Shown here: positions 59,301 through 64,000 of the stretch, in pieces
Layout: every line of letters begins with the position of its first letter
Position numbering within the stretch: position 1 is the first letter of the stretch
Source: Megalonaias nervosa
Taxonomy: Eukaryota; Mollusca; Bivalvia; Unionida; Unionidae
Length of the DNA stretch: 64,000 nt
Assembly (NCBI GenBank): GCA_016617855.1
Contig: JAECUM010003713.1
Location: 62,001 to 126,000 of the forward strand
Direction: 5' to 3'
Made by a program: the position numbers and the translations under genes
Notes under the pieces: model-generated
Database searches by the model: none
Told to the model about the DNA's origin: nothing
The model's input: the letters and a program-made list of their open reading frames with translations, nothing else

Positions 59301-59318
59301 TGTTCCAGCCCCACTACC
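19302..59318 (-). CDS. STAG: Cohesin subunit STAG/SA (stromalin) gene, middle part, 10 exons
   Basis: STAG/SA is the HEAT-repeat subunit that binds the RAD21/SCC1 kleisin of the cohesin ring in the nucleus and helps load and retain cohesin on chromatin. Ten minus-strand exons (59318-59250, 52237-52148, 43910-43821, 42830-42771, 41219-41076, 39668-39598, 36313-36226, 33608-33528, 24328-24236, 19452-19302) total 937 bp. Their phases chain without a break: 0 up to exon 5, then 2 after exon 6, 0 again after exon 7, and 1 after exon 10. Translated blocks such as [44 protein letters not shown] and [14 protein letters not shown] match vertebrate STAG1/2 in order, almost without gaps. No stop or frameshift was seen in the exons, so the gene looks functional. 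The N-terminal STAG/SCD domains should lie right of the window, and the C-terminal part was not found. Introns reach 9.2 kb and are full of transposons. Vertebrate paralogues STAG1, STAG2 and STAG3 cannot be told apart here. Confidence 0.93.
20064..20126 (-). other. Candidate cassette (poison) exon in STAG intron 9
   Basis: 63 bp on the minus strand bounded by a pyrimidine-rich acceptor (ending cctgcag|GTTTG) and a near-perfect donor (CAGAAG|GTAAGT). Flanking exons 9 and 10 are phase 0/0 and join without a gap relative to vertebrate STAG, so this piece is extra. Read in phase 0, its second codon is TGA, so inclusion would truncate the protein after one added residue. It could be a regulated poison exon, a low-level cryptic exon, or chance. 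Confidence 0.4.
20440..21600 (+). mobile_element. LINE (non-LTR) reverse transcriptase remnant
   Basis: Plus-strand frames show [31 protein letters not shown] (the RT F(L/F)ADD box and following helix), then after a SINE fragment [30 protein letters not shown], and pieces matching the C-terminal RT/tail of Jockey-type LINEs (RHS-like SPNTHTL, RWxGHI as [17 protein letters not shown]). Many stops and frameshifts. Clade assignment beyond LINE is uncertain. Confidence 0.72.
20922..20990 (-). mobile_element. SINE fragment inside LINE RT
   Basis: Matches the tail half of the SINE family (aataggctatatatggcag, ctggtggaggaagaacctgg). It splits the LINE reverse-transcriptase reading between 20,870 and 21,040. 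No head is present. Confidence 0.65.
21610..22925. other. STAG intron 9 sequence without recognised feature
   Basis: Starts with 'ggttcccacgcttttc' (hAT-like end family, compare 32473) but no matching right end was found. The remainder is AT-rich with no exon-like segment. Confidence 0.45.
22942..23188 (-). mobile_element. tRNA-derived SINE, copy 2
   Basis: Same family as 7111-7355 on the opposite strand: head at the right (gccgagtggtct seen as agaccactcagcc), tail at the left (gttgtagggtataatgcca). Perfect 14-bp duplication CCATTTTAATGCTG at 22928-22941 and 23189-23202. Confidence 0.88.
24236..24328 (-). CDS. STAG: STAG exon 9 of window
   Basis: 93 bp, 31 codons, phase 0/0. Acceptor attacag|GAT and donor GAG|GTAGGT. 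The peptide starts [20 protein letters not shown] and ends QDKISEE. It aligns without gaps to vertebrate EDLLRLKKQM ... VKEQ when joined directly to the exon at 19302-19452. This shows that the 63-bp exon-like piece between them is not part of the standard mRNA. Confidence 0.93.
24330..25500. other. STAG intron 8 sequence left of LTR element
   Basis: No coding or repeat structure recognised. A short doubled segment (tggactatttggagcaaatt / tggacttctctgagcaaatt, then tggtct) lies at about 24,410-24,475. Confidence 0.45.
25502..26440 (+). repeat. 5' LTR of GMR1-like element
   Basis: 939 bp, starts TGTTACGAACATG and ends CATGTAACA, so it has TG...CA ends within a short inverted repeat (tgttacg/cgtaaca). 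It matches 31241-32181 with scattered substitutions and small indels, roughly 93-95% by eye. Confidence 0.92.
26451..26462 (+). promoter_or_regulatory. Probable primer-binding site, tRNA-Pro-like
   Basis: TGGGGCTCGTCC lies 10 bp after the 5' LTR. Eleven bases (GGGGCTCGTCC) fit the 3' end of metazoan tRNA-Pro, with one G missing after the TGG. The position fits a minus-strand primer site. The assignment is inference. Confidence 0.5.
26597..27990 (+). pseudogene. Broken gag of GMR1-like element
   Basis: The first open part (26597-26797) starts [20 protein letters not shown] and ends at an in-frame TAG. It is followed by a repetitive Glu/Arg/Gln coiled coil (about 26,860-27,150), then a helical gag core (about 27,190-27,600, with [15 protein letters not shown] and [10 protein letters not shown]). 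Stops lie near 27380 and 27596. A CCHC zinc knuckle (CTYC then GH and C) is seen near 27,886-27,935 but is broken by one extra A in a run of seven A at 27901. The gag core recalls SCAN-like capsid domains. The copy cannot make full-length Gag. Confidence 0.75.
28085..29512 (+). pseudogene. Protease-integrase part of pol, broken
   Basis: Protease shows ILRDTGASQ at about 28142-28168 and a later GNDLAGD segment inside the 333-codon open frame 28285-29286. That frame has an H2C2 zinc-binding module (residues about 206-250, with [26 protein letters not shown]) and then the integrase core with [15 protein letters not shown] (first catalytic Asp, residue about 277) and [10 protein letters not shown]. 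The frame breaks at 29286. In the next frame the expected second catalytic motif reads SGQRSNF, so its Asp is Gly. A deletion after QYKSK removes the segment with the catalytic Glu. The integrase is therefore dead. Confidence 0.85.
29623..31106 (+). pseudogene. Reverse transcriptase-RNase H part of pol, frameshifted
   Basis: The open frame 29623-30237 holds the RT fingers and palm: [54 protein letters not shown] (first catalytic Asp). After a frameshift near 30237 the next frame has FQRLMNMI and the YIDD box (30309-30320), then [10 protein letters not shown] stop near 30496 precedes the connection domain ([13 protein letters not shown]). RNase H shows [29 protein letters not shown] and, after another shift near 30960, [16 protein letters not shown] and stop. 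Motifs are typical Ty3/gypsy. Nothing coding follows before the 3' LTR. Confidence 0.88.
31241..32181 (+). repeat. 3' LTR of GMR1-like element
   Basis: 941 bp, starts TGTTACGAACATG and ends CACGTAACA. It is preceded by a short purine run (gggggtaag) where a polypurine tract is expected. Differences from the 5' LTR include a poly-T expansion near the start and several transitions, so the insertion is not recent. Confidence 0.92.
32473..33177. mobile_element. hAT-like nonautonomous element with 'ggaaccctg' ends
   Basis: Inverted ends CAGGGTTCCTACA (32473) and GACCACAGGAACCCTG (ends 33177), with inner stretches rich in 'ttccatgactttcca' typical of a family I recognise from many animals. Flanks are tcaagg on the left and tcaaagg on the right, an imperfect duplication. 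A second transposon sits inside at 32570-32920. No transposase frame seen. Confidence 0.65.
32570..32920 (+). mobile_element. TIR element family 'CAGACCTGCCAACCCT', short nested copy
   Basis: 351 bp with ends CAGACTTGCCAACCCT and AGGTCAGCAGGTCTG. Internal segments (aagtaaggtgtaa; gttccctgatcaacttcac; tgtaacctggatctgaatc) match the longer copy at 17398-18210. It is inserted within the hAT-like element at 32473-33177. Confidence 0.7.
33528..33608 (-). CDS. STAG: STAG exon 8 of window
   Basis: 81 bp, 27 codons, phase 0/0. Acceptor ttcttcag|ATT and donor AAG|GTAAGT. The peptide begins [20 protein letters not shown] and ends HNPDK. It matches vertebrate [20 protein letters not shown]. The following intron carries the LTR retrotransposon in antisense orientation. 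Confidence 0.92.
33640..34598. repeat. Degenerate tandem repeat, 'aagatggc' family
   Basis: Units of about 130-145 bp with aaaacccatg...gatatgacc, attcaggag, aacaagattttcaagatggc, gtggtggccatattgga and cattttcatttaggaccaa. Interrupted by the SINE at 33937-34179. The same family is at 35199-35770 and 48880-49880. I know such repeats from mollusc genomes. Confidence 0.75.
33937..34179 (-). mobile_element. tRNA-derived SINE, copy 3
   Basis: Same family, minus strand. Tail 'ttagggtttaacgcca' at the left, tRNA-like head 'agaccacttggcc' at the right. Flanks TTTCTACTTAAG and TTTCTATTTAAG (11 of 12 identical). It lies in STAG intron 7. Confidence 0.85.
34599..35198. mobile_element. 600-bp palindromic-ended element in 'aagatggc' repeat block
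   Basis: Ends ATGTGACCCAGGTGCGTGT and ACACGCACCTGGGTCACAT are inverted repeats extending about 56-65 bp. A second copy of the inner arm occurs in direct orientation: gatcaatcagtgcatgagg near 34,649 and gatcgatcagtgcatgagg near 35,095, each followed by a gcatgaag and ataacg motif. The interior has a T-rich stretch and an AATAAA followed by 'ccccacaaccc', recalling an LTR end. It interrupts the tandem 'aagatggc' repeats. Class not assigned. Confidence 0.65.
35199..35770. repeat. Degenerate tandem repeat, 'aagatggc' family, continued
   Basis: Continues the block interrupted by the 600-bp element. It ends with the family's closing segment (gacaacagaccatcccataa, then ctctcttggtctatgacaag). Confidence 0.75.
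36226..36313 (-). CDS. STAG: STAG exon 7 of window
   Basis: 88 bp. The first base completes the serine codon split with the previous exon, and the exon ends in phase 0. Acceptor cttgtag|TTG and donor GAG|GTGAGT. The peptide includes [20 protein letters not shown] and IENPGLPDE. It matches the vertebrate HNAHDLSKWDLF ... IENGDMPEQ block. Confidence 0.92.
36320..38305. other. STAG intron 6 sequence right of exon 7
   Basis: AT-rich. A loose repetition at about 37,730-38,030 of 'tcaaatgtct' with 'aaatgttcatatttacttaa'-type sequence every 55-60 bp suggests a decayed tandem repeat. No exon-like segment. Confidence 0.45.
38310..38924. mobile_element. piggyBac-like TTAA MITE, copy 2
   Basis: 615 bp including TTAA at both ends. 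Ends are TTAACTCATTAACCCCTGG and CCAGGGGTTAATCAGTTAA. Same orientation as copy 1 and alignable throughout (for example ttttgcaaaggttc, gtgtgcagttcagac, gaggccaaaaagtctaaa). It lies in STAG intron 6. Confidence 0.82.
39598..39668 (-). CDS. STAG: STAG exon 6 of window
   Basis: 71 bp, starts in phase 0 and ends two bases into a codon. Acceptor ttcatag|GGT and donor ATAG|GTAACA. The peptide runs [20 protein letters not shown] then ALY. It matches vertebrate [20 protein letters not shown]. Confidence 0.94.
40235..40760. repeat. Degenerate 'gaccttgacc' repeat in STAG intron 5
   Basis: Contains gaccttgacc, acttgaccttagaccaatca, tcaaattcaatagtgaac, ccaataaagtttgatta and ttcagctttagtgac. It resembles a very common mollusc tandem repeat in which these motifs recur about every 130 bp. 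Confidence 0.55.
41076..41219 (-). CDS. STAG: STAG exon 5 of window
   Basis: 144 bp, 48 codons, phase 0/0. Acceptor ctctag|GTG and donor GAG|GTTCGT, a weaker donor than its neighbours. The peptide starts [20 protein letters not shown] and ends MQDFFQE. It matches vertebrate VLEACSKTYHALCNEE and LEDFLQE. Confidence 0.94.
41279..41368. repeat. Compound microsatellite (TA)n-(GATA)n-(GACA)n
   Basis: About 28 TA units, then gatagatagata, then gacagacagaca. It lies in STAG intron 4 just beside exon 5. Confidence 0.95.
41525..41965. mobile_element. Two opposed fragments of the same TIR family
   Basis: 41525 starts with CAGACCTGCAAACCCT, a left end on the plus strand. At about 41665 a second piece starts CAGACCTACCAATCCTTA, which is the right end of the family read on the minus strand. 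It continues through segments matching the full copy (aagtcttacggaaatgaccc; ggatcctggtttcatagtag) to about 41965. Both are truncated. Confidence 0.65.
42060..42760. repeat. Degenerate tandem repeat in STAG intron 4
   Basis: About 120-bp repetition of tgaagaattgtgaatagcaa / gaagaatactgaatagcaaa / attgaataactgtgaatcac, with gatctggatcactgtg and accaagtttcattgaga, and 'gatggatgg' motifs. Noncoding. Confidence 0.55.
42771..42830 (-). CDS. STAG: STAG exon 4 of window
   Basis: 60 bp, 20 codons, phase 0/0. Acceptor ttttcag|AAT and donor GAG|GTAACT. The peptide runs [20 protein letters not shown] and matches the vertebrate block [20 protein letters not shown]. Confidence 0.93.
43821..43910 (-). CDS. 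STAG: STAG exon 3 of window
   Basis: 90 bp, 30 codons, phase 0/0. Acceptor tttcag|TAT and donor AAG|GTAATG. The peptide contains [20 protein letters not shown] and TAGRQEK. It matches the vertebrate block [20 protein letters not shown] followed by TTGRLEK. Confidence 0.94.
44150..44900 (-). mobile_element. DIRS-like copy 4, tyrosine-recombinase C-terminal fragment
   Basis: On the minus strand the frames give [16 protein letters not shown] and [18 protein letters not shown], matching the C-terminal HxxR region of DIRS recombinases. The following noncoding part (44280-44370) shares blocks with the same region of copy 1 (about 47,730-47,830), for example catcactaaaattagttt. Only the end of the element is present. 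Confidence 0.62.
45931..46029. repeat. Foldback repeat inside pogo-like element
   Basis: Arms TAGTCTGGTTCCCTGCTTCG (45931) and CAAAGCAGGGAACCAGACTA (ends 46029) pair over about 32 bp, counting the inner 'tatgctccttgc' / 'gcagggagcata' part, around a loop of about 34 bp. It looks like a small foldback transposon. Confidence 0.7.
46759..46926 (+). pseudogene. pogo-like transposase N-terminal HTH fragment
   Basis: The first codons read [20 protein letters not shown], followed by a frame shift near 46,860, then NVGKTN and [12 protein letters not shown]. This follows the CENP-B N-terminal helix-turn-helix pattern (KRxxLxLEEKxxIL ... NVSKTxxxxIxKNKEAIxKQF). A stop follows soon after. It is a relic inside the 45556-47216 element. 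Confidence 0.6.
47930..51560 (-). mobile_element. DIRS-like retrotransposon copy 1 (RT-RNase H-tyrosine recombinase), decayed
   Basis: Read on the minus strand: RT palm with [20 protein letters not shown] (about 51,430-51,500) and [12 protein letters not shown] near 51,230; RNase H with [14 protein letters not shown] near 50,780-50,820 and [20 protein letters not shown] (about 50,560-50,640), ending [10 protein letters not shown] near 50,195. Then a tyrosine recombinase: [10 protein letters not shown] near 48,690-48,720, [13 protein letters not shown] near 48,250-48,290, [11 protein letters not shown] at 48,180-48,212, and a THEV-type box near 48,110 followed by VFWSSHDLF-like sequence. RT, RNase H and tyrosine recombinase in this order define the DIRS group. 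Many stops and frameshifts; the RT N-terminus is cut off. It lies in STAG intron 2, same orientation as the gene. Confidence 0.82.
48880..49880. repeat. Degenerate tandem repeat, 'aagatggc' family, second block
   Basis: Six to seven units (gatgttgatatgaccatcca, agattttcaagatggctgtc, cattttcatttgggaccaag). It ends in gggacaatagaccatctgat and ctcatctggtctatg, the same closing segment as at 35,770. It lies between the recombinase and RNase H parts of DIRS copy 1. Confidence 0.75.
52148..52237 (-). CDS. STAG: STAG exon 2 of window
   Basis: 90 bp, 30 codons, phase 0/0. Acceptor ttacag|CTT and donor AAG|GTAGGA on the minus strand. The peptide starts [20 protein letters not shown] and ends VALPQLLLK. 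It aligns without gaps to the vertebrate block LTAKEKK...VALPQLLAK in the helical-repeat region. Confidence 0.92.
52892..53400. repeat. 31-bp satellite block, small copy in STAG intron 1
   Basis: About 16 degenerate units with the same core (acctggtattgcaagatcat plus aacataag) as the large array, 6.4 kb away. It ends about 40 bp from the candidate microexon. Confidence 0.93.
53440..53469 (-). other. Candidate 30-bp microexon in STAG intron 1
   Basis: A 30-bp open segment on the minus strand with acceptor cttttcag|AAC and donor TTG|GTAAGT. It is phase 0/0 and would add [10 protein letters not shown] between STSTTE and LTAKE. Vertebrate STAG has nothing similar here. It lies just beside the small 31-bp satellite block. 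Splice signals are good but coding similarity is absent. Confidence 0.25.
54200..55625 (-). mobile_element. DIRS-like copy 2 (RT-RNase H-recombinase), decayed
   Basis: Minus-strand frames show [13 protein letters not shown], then [17 protein letters not shown] (about 55,490-55,540), then RNase H pieces [20 protein letters not shown] and [11 protein letters not shown] (about 55,150-55,250) and [14 protein letters not shown]. It ends with FIAPLWPH near 54,955. A recombinase N-terminal block ([44 protein letters not shown]) follows at 54,490-54,677. The middle of RT is deleted. Sequence near 54,228-54,290 resembles the element's terminal repeat, inverted. Confidence 0.78.
55655..56385 (+). mobile_element. 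TIR family copy, right end missing, between two DIRS fragments
   Basis: Starts CAGACCTGCCAACCCTTG. Shares internal blocks with 17398-18210 (gttccctgaccaactccctt; ctgaaacctggattctgatc; tactttatgggtcattt). It stops near 56385, where DIRS-like sequence resumes, so the right TIR is lost. Confidence 0.65.
56386..57610 (-). mobile_element. DIRS-like copy 3 (RT and start of RNase H), decayed
   Basis: Minus strand: [15 protein letters not shown] near 57,460-57,500 (RT N-terminal block, family pattern LLxKGAIEEV), STLNRFL near 57,355, [10 protein letters not shown] near 57,065-57,095 (position of the RT YxDD box), then RNase H with [20 protein letters not shown] and DDTSMVVYV near 56,500-56,580. It ends near the 'EWSLH' motif at about 56,390, where the TIR element fragment begins. 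Numerous stops. Confidence 0.72.
57610..58670 (-). other. Probable 5' (gag-side) part of DIRS-like copy 3, unresolved
   Basis: About 1 kb upstream (in element sense) of the copy 3 RT. It is richer in GC and Pro/Ser/Trp codons than surrounding introns, and short frames exist on both strands (for example 57938-58162 minus, with [14 protein letters not shown]). I cannot match a known Gag. It is most likely the first ORF of the DIRS element in a broken state. Confidence 0.35.
58683..58845. mobile_element. hAT MITE with perfect 8-bp TSD
   Basis: 163 bp, ends CAGGGGTCTCAAAC and GTTTGAGACCCCTG (fully inverted), flanked by the 8-bp duplication CACAAACC (58675-58682 and 58846-58853). TIR sequence and 8-bp TSD indicate hAT. 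Noncoding. Confidence 0.9.
59250..59318 (-). CDS. STAG: STAG exon 1 of window
   Basis: 69 bp, 23 codons, phase 0 at both ends. On the minus strand the acceptor is gccag|GG and the donor is GAG|GTAGGT. The peptide begins [15 protein letters not shown] and ends STSTTE. It sits where vertebrate STAG has the 'GRGTGKR' loop just before LTAKE. The loop is weakly conserved, so this exon rests on phase, splice sites and position more than on similarity. Confidence 0.68.
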
Positions 59319-59805
59319 CTGGCTTCATTTTTGTTTTTGAAGATAGGTTTTCATAAATAAGAAAACTTCACCTGAAAGATTTGATCTTTCTTCTGCCAAT
59401 CCAAACAAAACTACACGGACAACATATAAAACACTATAGCAAAAACACACATAGCATACCCTGGACACAACTGATCCCTGGAAAGGATCACTGTTTAAAG
59501 CAAACTGCTTGTTAACCAGCCCGGGTTAAATAAGCTTATGAAACACACGAGTAGAATGGTGCAAAGTCTATAAAGTTTTGTTCAAATTTCTTTTTGATTT
59601 TTTTACAATACACACTACTAAAGACTATGGGAGTTATACAGAAACACAAATAATCCATTAAATTTTAGGCATTCAGTCTCATTTCTGTTCTAACCGTGAT
59701 CTGGAATGGTAGTCAATCTCAGCATTAGATTCCGATGCCCAGTCTCTATATATGTATGGATCTCGATCAGCTGGACAGTTAGCAACATTATACTGGTCAA
59801 TAAAC

Positions 59806-62800
59806 TTGTAATTGCAAGATCATAACATAAGTGTACCTGGAATTGCAAGATCATAACATAAGTGTACCTGGCATTGCAAGATCATAACGTAAGTGTACCT
59901 GGTATTGCAAGATCATAACTTAAGTATACCTAGTATTGCAAGATCATAACATAAGGATACCTGGTATTGCAAGATCATAACAGAAGCAACTGTTATTGAA
60001 AGTATATCTGCCTTTGCAAGATCATAACATAAGGATACCTGGCATTGCAAGATCATACCATAAATGCATCTGGTATTGTAAGATCATAACATAAGTGCAC
60101 CTGGTATTGAAAGATCATAACATAGTGTACCTGGCATTGTAAGATCATAACATAAGTGTACCTGGTATTGCAAGATCGTAACATAAGTGTACCTGGTATT
60201 GCAAGATCATAACATAAGTGCACCTGGTATTGAAAGATCATACCATAGTGTACCTGGCATTGTAAGATCATAACATAAGTGTACCTGGTATTGCAAGATC
60301 ATAATATAAGTGTACCTGACATTGCAAGGTCATAACATAAGTGCACCTGGTATTGCAAGATCACAACATAAGGGTATCTGGTACTGCAAGATCATAACAT
60401 AAGTGTACCTGGCATTGCAAGATCATAACATAAGTCTACCTGGTATTGCAAGATCATAACATAAGTGTACCTGGTATTGCAAGATCATAAGATAAGTGTA
60501 CCTGGCATTGCAAGATCATAAAATAAGTGTACCTGGTATTGCAAGATCATAAAATAAGTGTACCTGGTATTGCAAGATCATAACATAAGTGTACCTGGTA
60601 TTGCAAGATCATAACATAAGTGTACCTGGTATTGCAAGATCATAACATAAGCGTACCTGGTATTGCAAGATCATAACATAAGTGTACCTGGCATTGCAAG
60701 ATCATAACATAAGTGTACCTGGTATTGCAAGATCATACCTGGTATTGCAAGATCATAAGATAAGTGTACCTGGTATTGCAAGATCATAACATAAGTGTAC
60801 CTGGCATTGCAAGATCATAACATAAGTGTACCTGGCATTGCAAGATCATAACATAAAAGTACCTGGTATTGCAAGATCATAACATAAGTGTACCTGGTAT
60901 TGCAAGATCATAATATAAGTGTACCTGACATTGCAAGGTCATAACATAAGTGCACCTGGTATTGCAACATCACAACATAAGAGCATCTGGTACTGCAAGA
61001 TCATAAGGTAAGTGTACCTGGCATTGCAAGATCATAACATAAGTGTACCTGGCATTGCAAGATCATAAGTGTACCTGGCTTTGCAAGATCATAACATAAG
61101 TGTACCTGGTATTACAAGATCATAAGGTAAGTGTACCTAGCATTGCAAGATCATAAAATAAGTGTACCTGGTATTGCAAGATCATAACATAAGTGTACCT
61201 GGTATTGCAAGATCATAACATAAGTGTACCTGGTATTGCAAGATCATAAGATAAGTGTACCTGGTATTGCAAGATCATAACATAAGTGTACCTGGTACTG
61301 CAAGATCATAACATAAGTGTACCTGGTATTGCAAGATCATAACATAAGTGTACCTAGTATTCCAAGAACAAAAGGAAACCTGGTACTGCAAGATCGTAAG
61401 TACACCTGGCTTTGCAAGATGATAACATAAGTGTACCTGGTATTGCAGGATCATAACATAAGTGTACCAAGTATTGCAAGATTATAACATAAGGATACCT
61501 GGTATTGCAAGATCATAACATAAGTGTACCTGGCATTGCAAGATCATAACATATGTGTAAATGGCATTGCAAGATCATAACATCAGTGTACCTAGCATTG
61601 CAAGATCATAACATTAACGATATCTGGCACTGCAAGATCATAACACAACCAAATATGTTATTGATAAATGCACCTGGTATTCCAAAATCATAACACAAGT
61701 GTACCTGGTATTGCAAGATCATAACATAAGTGTACCTGGCATTGCAAGGTCAAAACATAAGTGCACCTAGCATTGCAAGGTAATAACATTAGGGTACCCG
61801 GTTTTGCAAGATCATAACATCAGGATACCTGGTATTGCAAGATCATAACATAAGTGTACCTGGCATTGCAAGATCATAACATAAGTGTACCTGGTATTGC
61901 AAGATCATAACATAAGGATACCTGGTATTGCAAGATCATAACATAAGTGTACCTGGCATTGCAAGATCATAACATAAGTGTACCTAGTATTGCAAGATCA
62001 TAACATAAGTGTACTTGGCATTGCAAGATCACAACATAAGTGTACCTGGCATTGCAAGATCATAACACAAGGATACTTGATATTGCAAGATCATAACATA
62101 AGGATACCTGGTATTCCAAGATCATAACACAAGGATACCTGGTATTGCAAGATCATAACATAAGGATACCTGGTATTGCAAGATCATAACATAAGTGTAC
62201 CTGGCACTGCAAGATCGTAACATAAGGATACCTGGTATTGCAAGATCATAACACAAGGACACCTGGCATTGCAAGATCATAACACAAGGATACCTGGTAT
62301 TGCAAGATCATGACATAAATGTACCTGGCATTGCAAGATCATAACATAAGTATACCTGGTATTGCAAGATCATAACACAAGGATACCTGGCATTGCAAGA
62401 TCATAACACAAGGATACCTGGCATTGCAAGATCATAACACAAGGATACCTGGTATTGCAAGATCATAACATAACGATACCTGGTATTGCAAGATCATAAC
62501 ATAAGTGTACCTGGCATTGCAAGATCATAACATAAGTGTACCTAGTATTGCAAGATCATAATATAAGTGTACCTGGCATTGTAAGATCATAACATAAGCA
62601 TATCTGGCATTGCAAGATCATAACATAAGTGTACCTGGCATTGCAAGGTCATAACATAAGTGTACTTGGCATTGCAAAGTCATAACATCAGCATACCTGG
62701 TATTGTAAGATCATAAGTGTACCTAGCATTGCAAGATCATAACATAAGTGTACCTGATATTGCAATATCATAACATAAGTGTACCTGATATTGCAAGATC

Positions 62801-64000
62801 ATAACATATGTGTACCTGATATTGCAAGATCATAACATAAGTGTACCTGGTATTGCAAGATCATAACATACGTGTACCTGGTATTGCAAGATCATAACAT
62901 ATGTGTACCTGACATTGCAAGATCATAACATACGTGTACCTGGTACTGCAAGATCATAACATAAGTGTATCTGATATTGCAAGATCATAACATAAGTGTA
63001 CCTGATATTGCAAGATCATAACATACGGATACCTAGCATTGCAAGATCATAACATAAGTGTACCTGATATTGCAAGATCATAACATACGTATACCTAGCA
63101 TTGCAAGATCATAACATAAGTGTACCTGATATTGTAAGATCATAACATAAGTGTATCTGGCATTGCAAGATGATAACATAAGTGTACCTGGTATTGCAAG
63201 ATCATAACATACGGATACCTAGCACTGCAAGATCATAATATAAGTGTACCTGATATTGCAAGATCATAACATATGTGTACCTGATATTGCAAGATCATAA
63301 CATACATGTACCTAGCATTGCAAGATCATAACATAAGTGTACCTGGCATTGCAAGATCATAACGTAAGTGTACCTGGCATTGCAAGATCATAACGTAAGT
63401 GTACCTAGTATTGCAAGATCATAACATAAGTGTACCTGGTATTGCAGGATCATAACATAAGTGTACCTGGTATTGCAAGATCATAACATAAGTGTACCTG
63501 ATATTGTAAGATCATAACATACGGATACCTAGCATTGCAAGATCATAACATAAGTGTACCTGGCATTGCAAGATCATAACATAAGTGTACCTGATATTGT
63601 AAGATCATAACATACGGATACCTAGCATTGCAAGATCATAACATAAGTGTACCTGGCATTGCAAGATCATAACATACGGATACCTAGCATTGCAAGATCA
63701 TAACATAAGTGTACCTGGCATTGCAAGATCATAACATAAGTGTACCTGGCATTGCAAAATCATAACATAAGTGTACCTAGCATTATAAGATCATAACATA
63801 AGTGTACCTGGCATTGCAAGATCATAACATTAGTGTAACTGGCATTGCAAGATCATAACATAAGTGTACCTGGTATTACAAGATCATATCATAAGTGTAC
63901 CTGGTATTACAAGATCATAACATAATTGTACCTGGCATTGCAAAATCATAACATAAGTGTACCTGGTATTACAAGATCATAACATCAGTGGACCTGGTAT
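59806..64000. repeat. 31-bp satellite array, large, runs off right end
   Basis: About 135 units of about 31 bp, core acctggtattgcaagatcat followed by aacataagtgt. Variants include tggcatt, tagcatt and tgatatt in one slot and aaggatacc, acgtgtacc or acggatacc in another. Interrupted near 59,985, 61,350 and 61,640. It lies upstream of the first STAG exon in the window, so probably in an intron. Confidence 0.95.

Noticed and set aside
60053..60271. 72-codon open frame, minus strand
   Set aside because: It arises from the 31-bp satellite, whose period is not a multiple of three, so all frames cycle. The peptide only reflects the repeat.
59806..64000. CRISPR-like appearance of regular short repeats
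   Set aside because: Units are directly head to tail without unique spacers, and the DNA is eukaryotic. This is a satellite.

Overview
The window is animal nuclear DNA. It has split genes with GT-AG introns and AT-rich introns, and it is packed with SINEs, LINEs, LTR and DIRS-type retrotransposons, cut-and-paste transposon fragments and satellites. The degenerate tandem repeats (blocks with 'aagatggc', 'aggtcaaggt' and 'accaagtttcat') and the SINE tail resemble families I know from molluscs, so a mollusc (gastropod or bivalve) is my best guess. That is inference from repeat style, not a species call.

The one host gene I recognise is a cohesin STAG/SA (stromalin) subunit on the minus strand. 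Ten exons between 59,318 and 19,302 have consistent phases and GT-AG borders. Together they encode about 312 residues of the middle helical-repeat body of the protein. Exons 2 to 10 align block by block with vertebrate STAG1/2. Upstream exons should lie right of the window. C-terminal exons were not found between 1 and 19,300 and should lie to the left or have been missed.

The STAG introns hold most of the mobile DNA. Intron 8 (24,329-33,527) holds a nearly full-length, mutated LTR retrotransposon (25,502-32,181) with a Ty3/gypsy-type RT but with integrase before RT, the GMR1-like order. It also holds a foldback/hAT-like element with a second transposon nested inside it. Introns 1 and 2 hold four degraded DIRS-like (tyrosine-recombinase) copies, all in the same orientation as the gene, plus a pogo/Tigger-like element, a hAT MITE with a perfect 8-bp target duplication, and a short 31-bp satellite block. 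Intron 9 holds a LINE remnant, SINEs and a 63-bp exon-like segment that would put a stop codon into the mRNA. A large array of the same 31-bp satellite runs from about 59,806 past the right edge of the window.

The left 19 kb has no gene that I can name. It contains SINEs, a piggyBac-like TTAA MITE, a hAT MITE, a hAT transposase remnant, an 813-bp TIR element with a target duplication, a 33-bp minisatellite, microsatellites and a weak candidate terminal exon on the plus strand at about 11,456.
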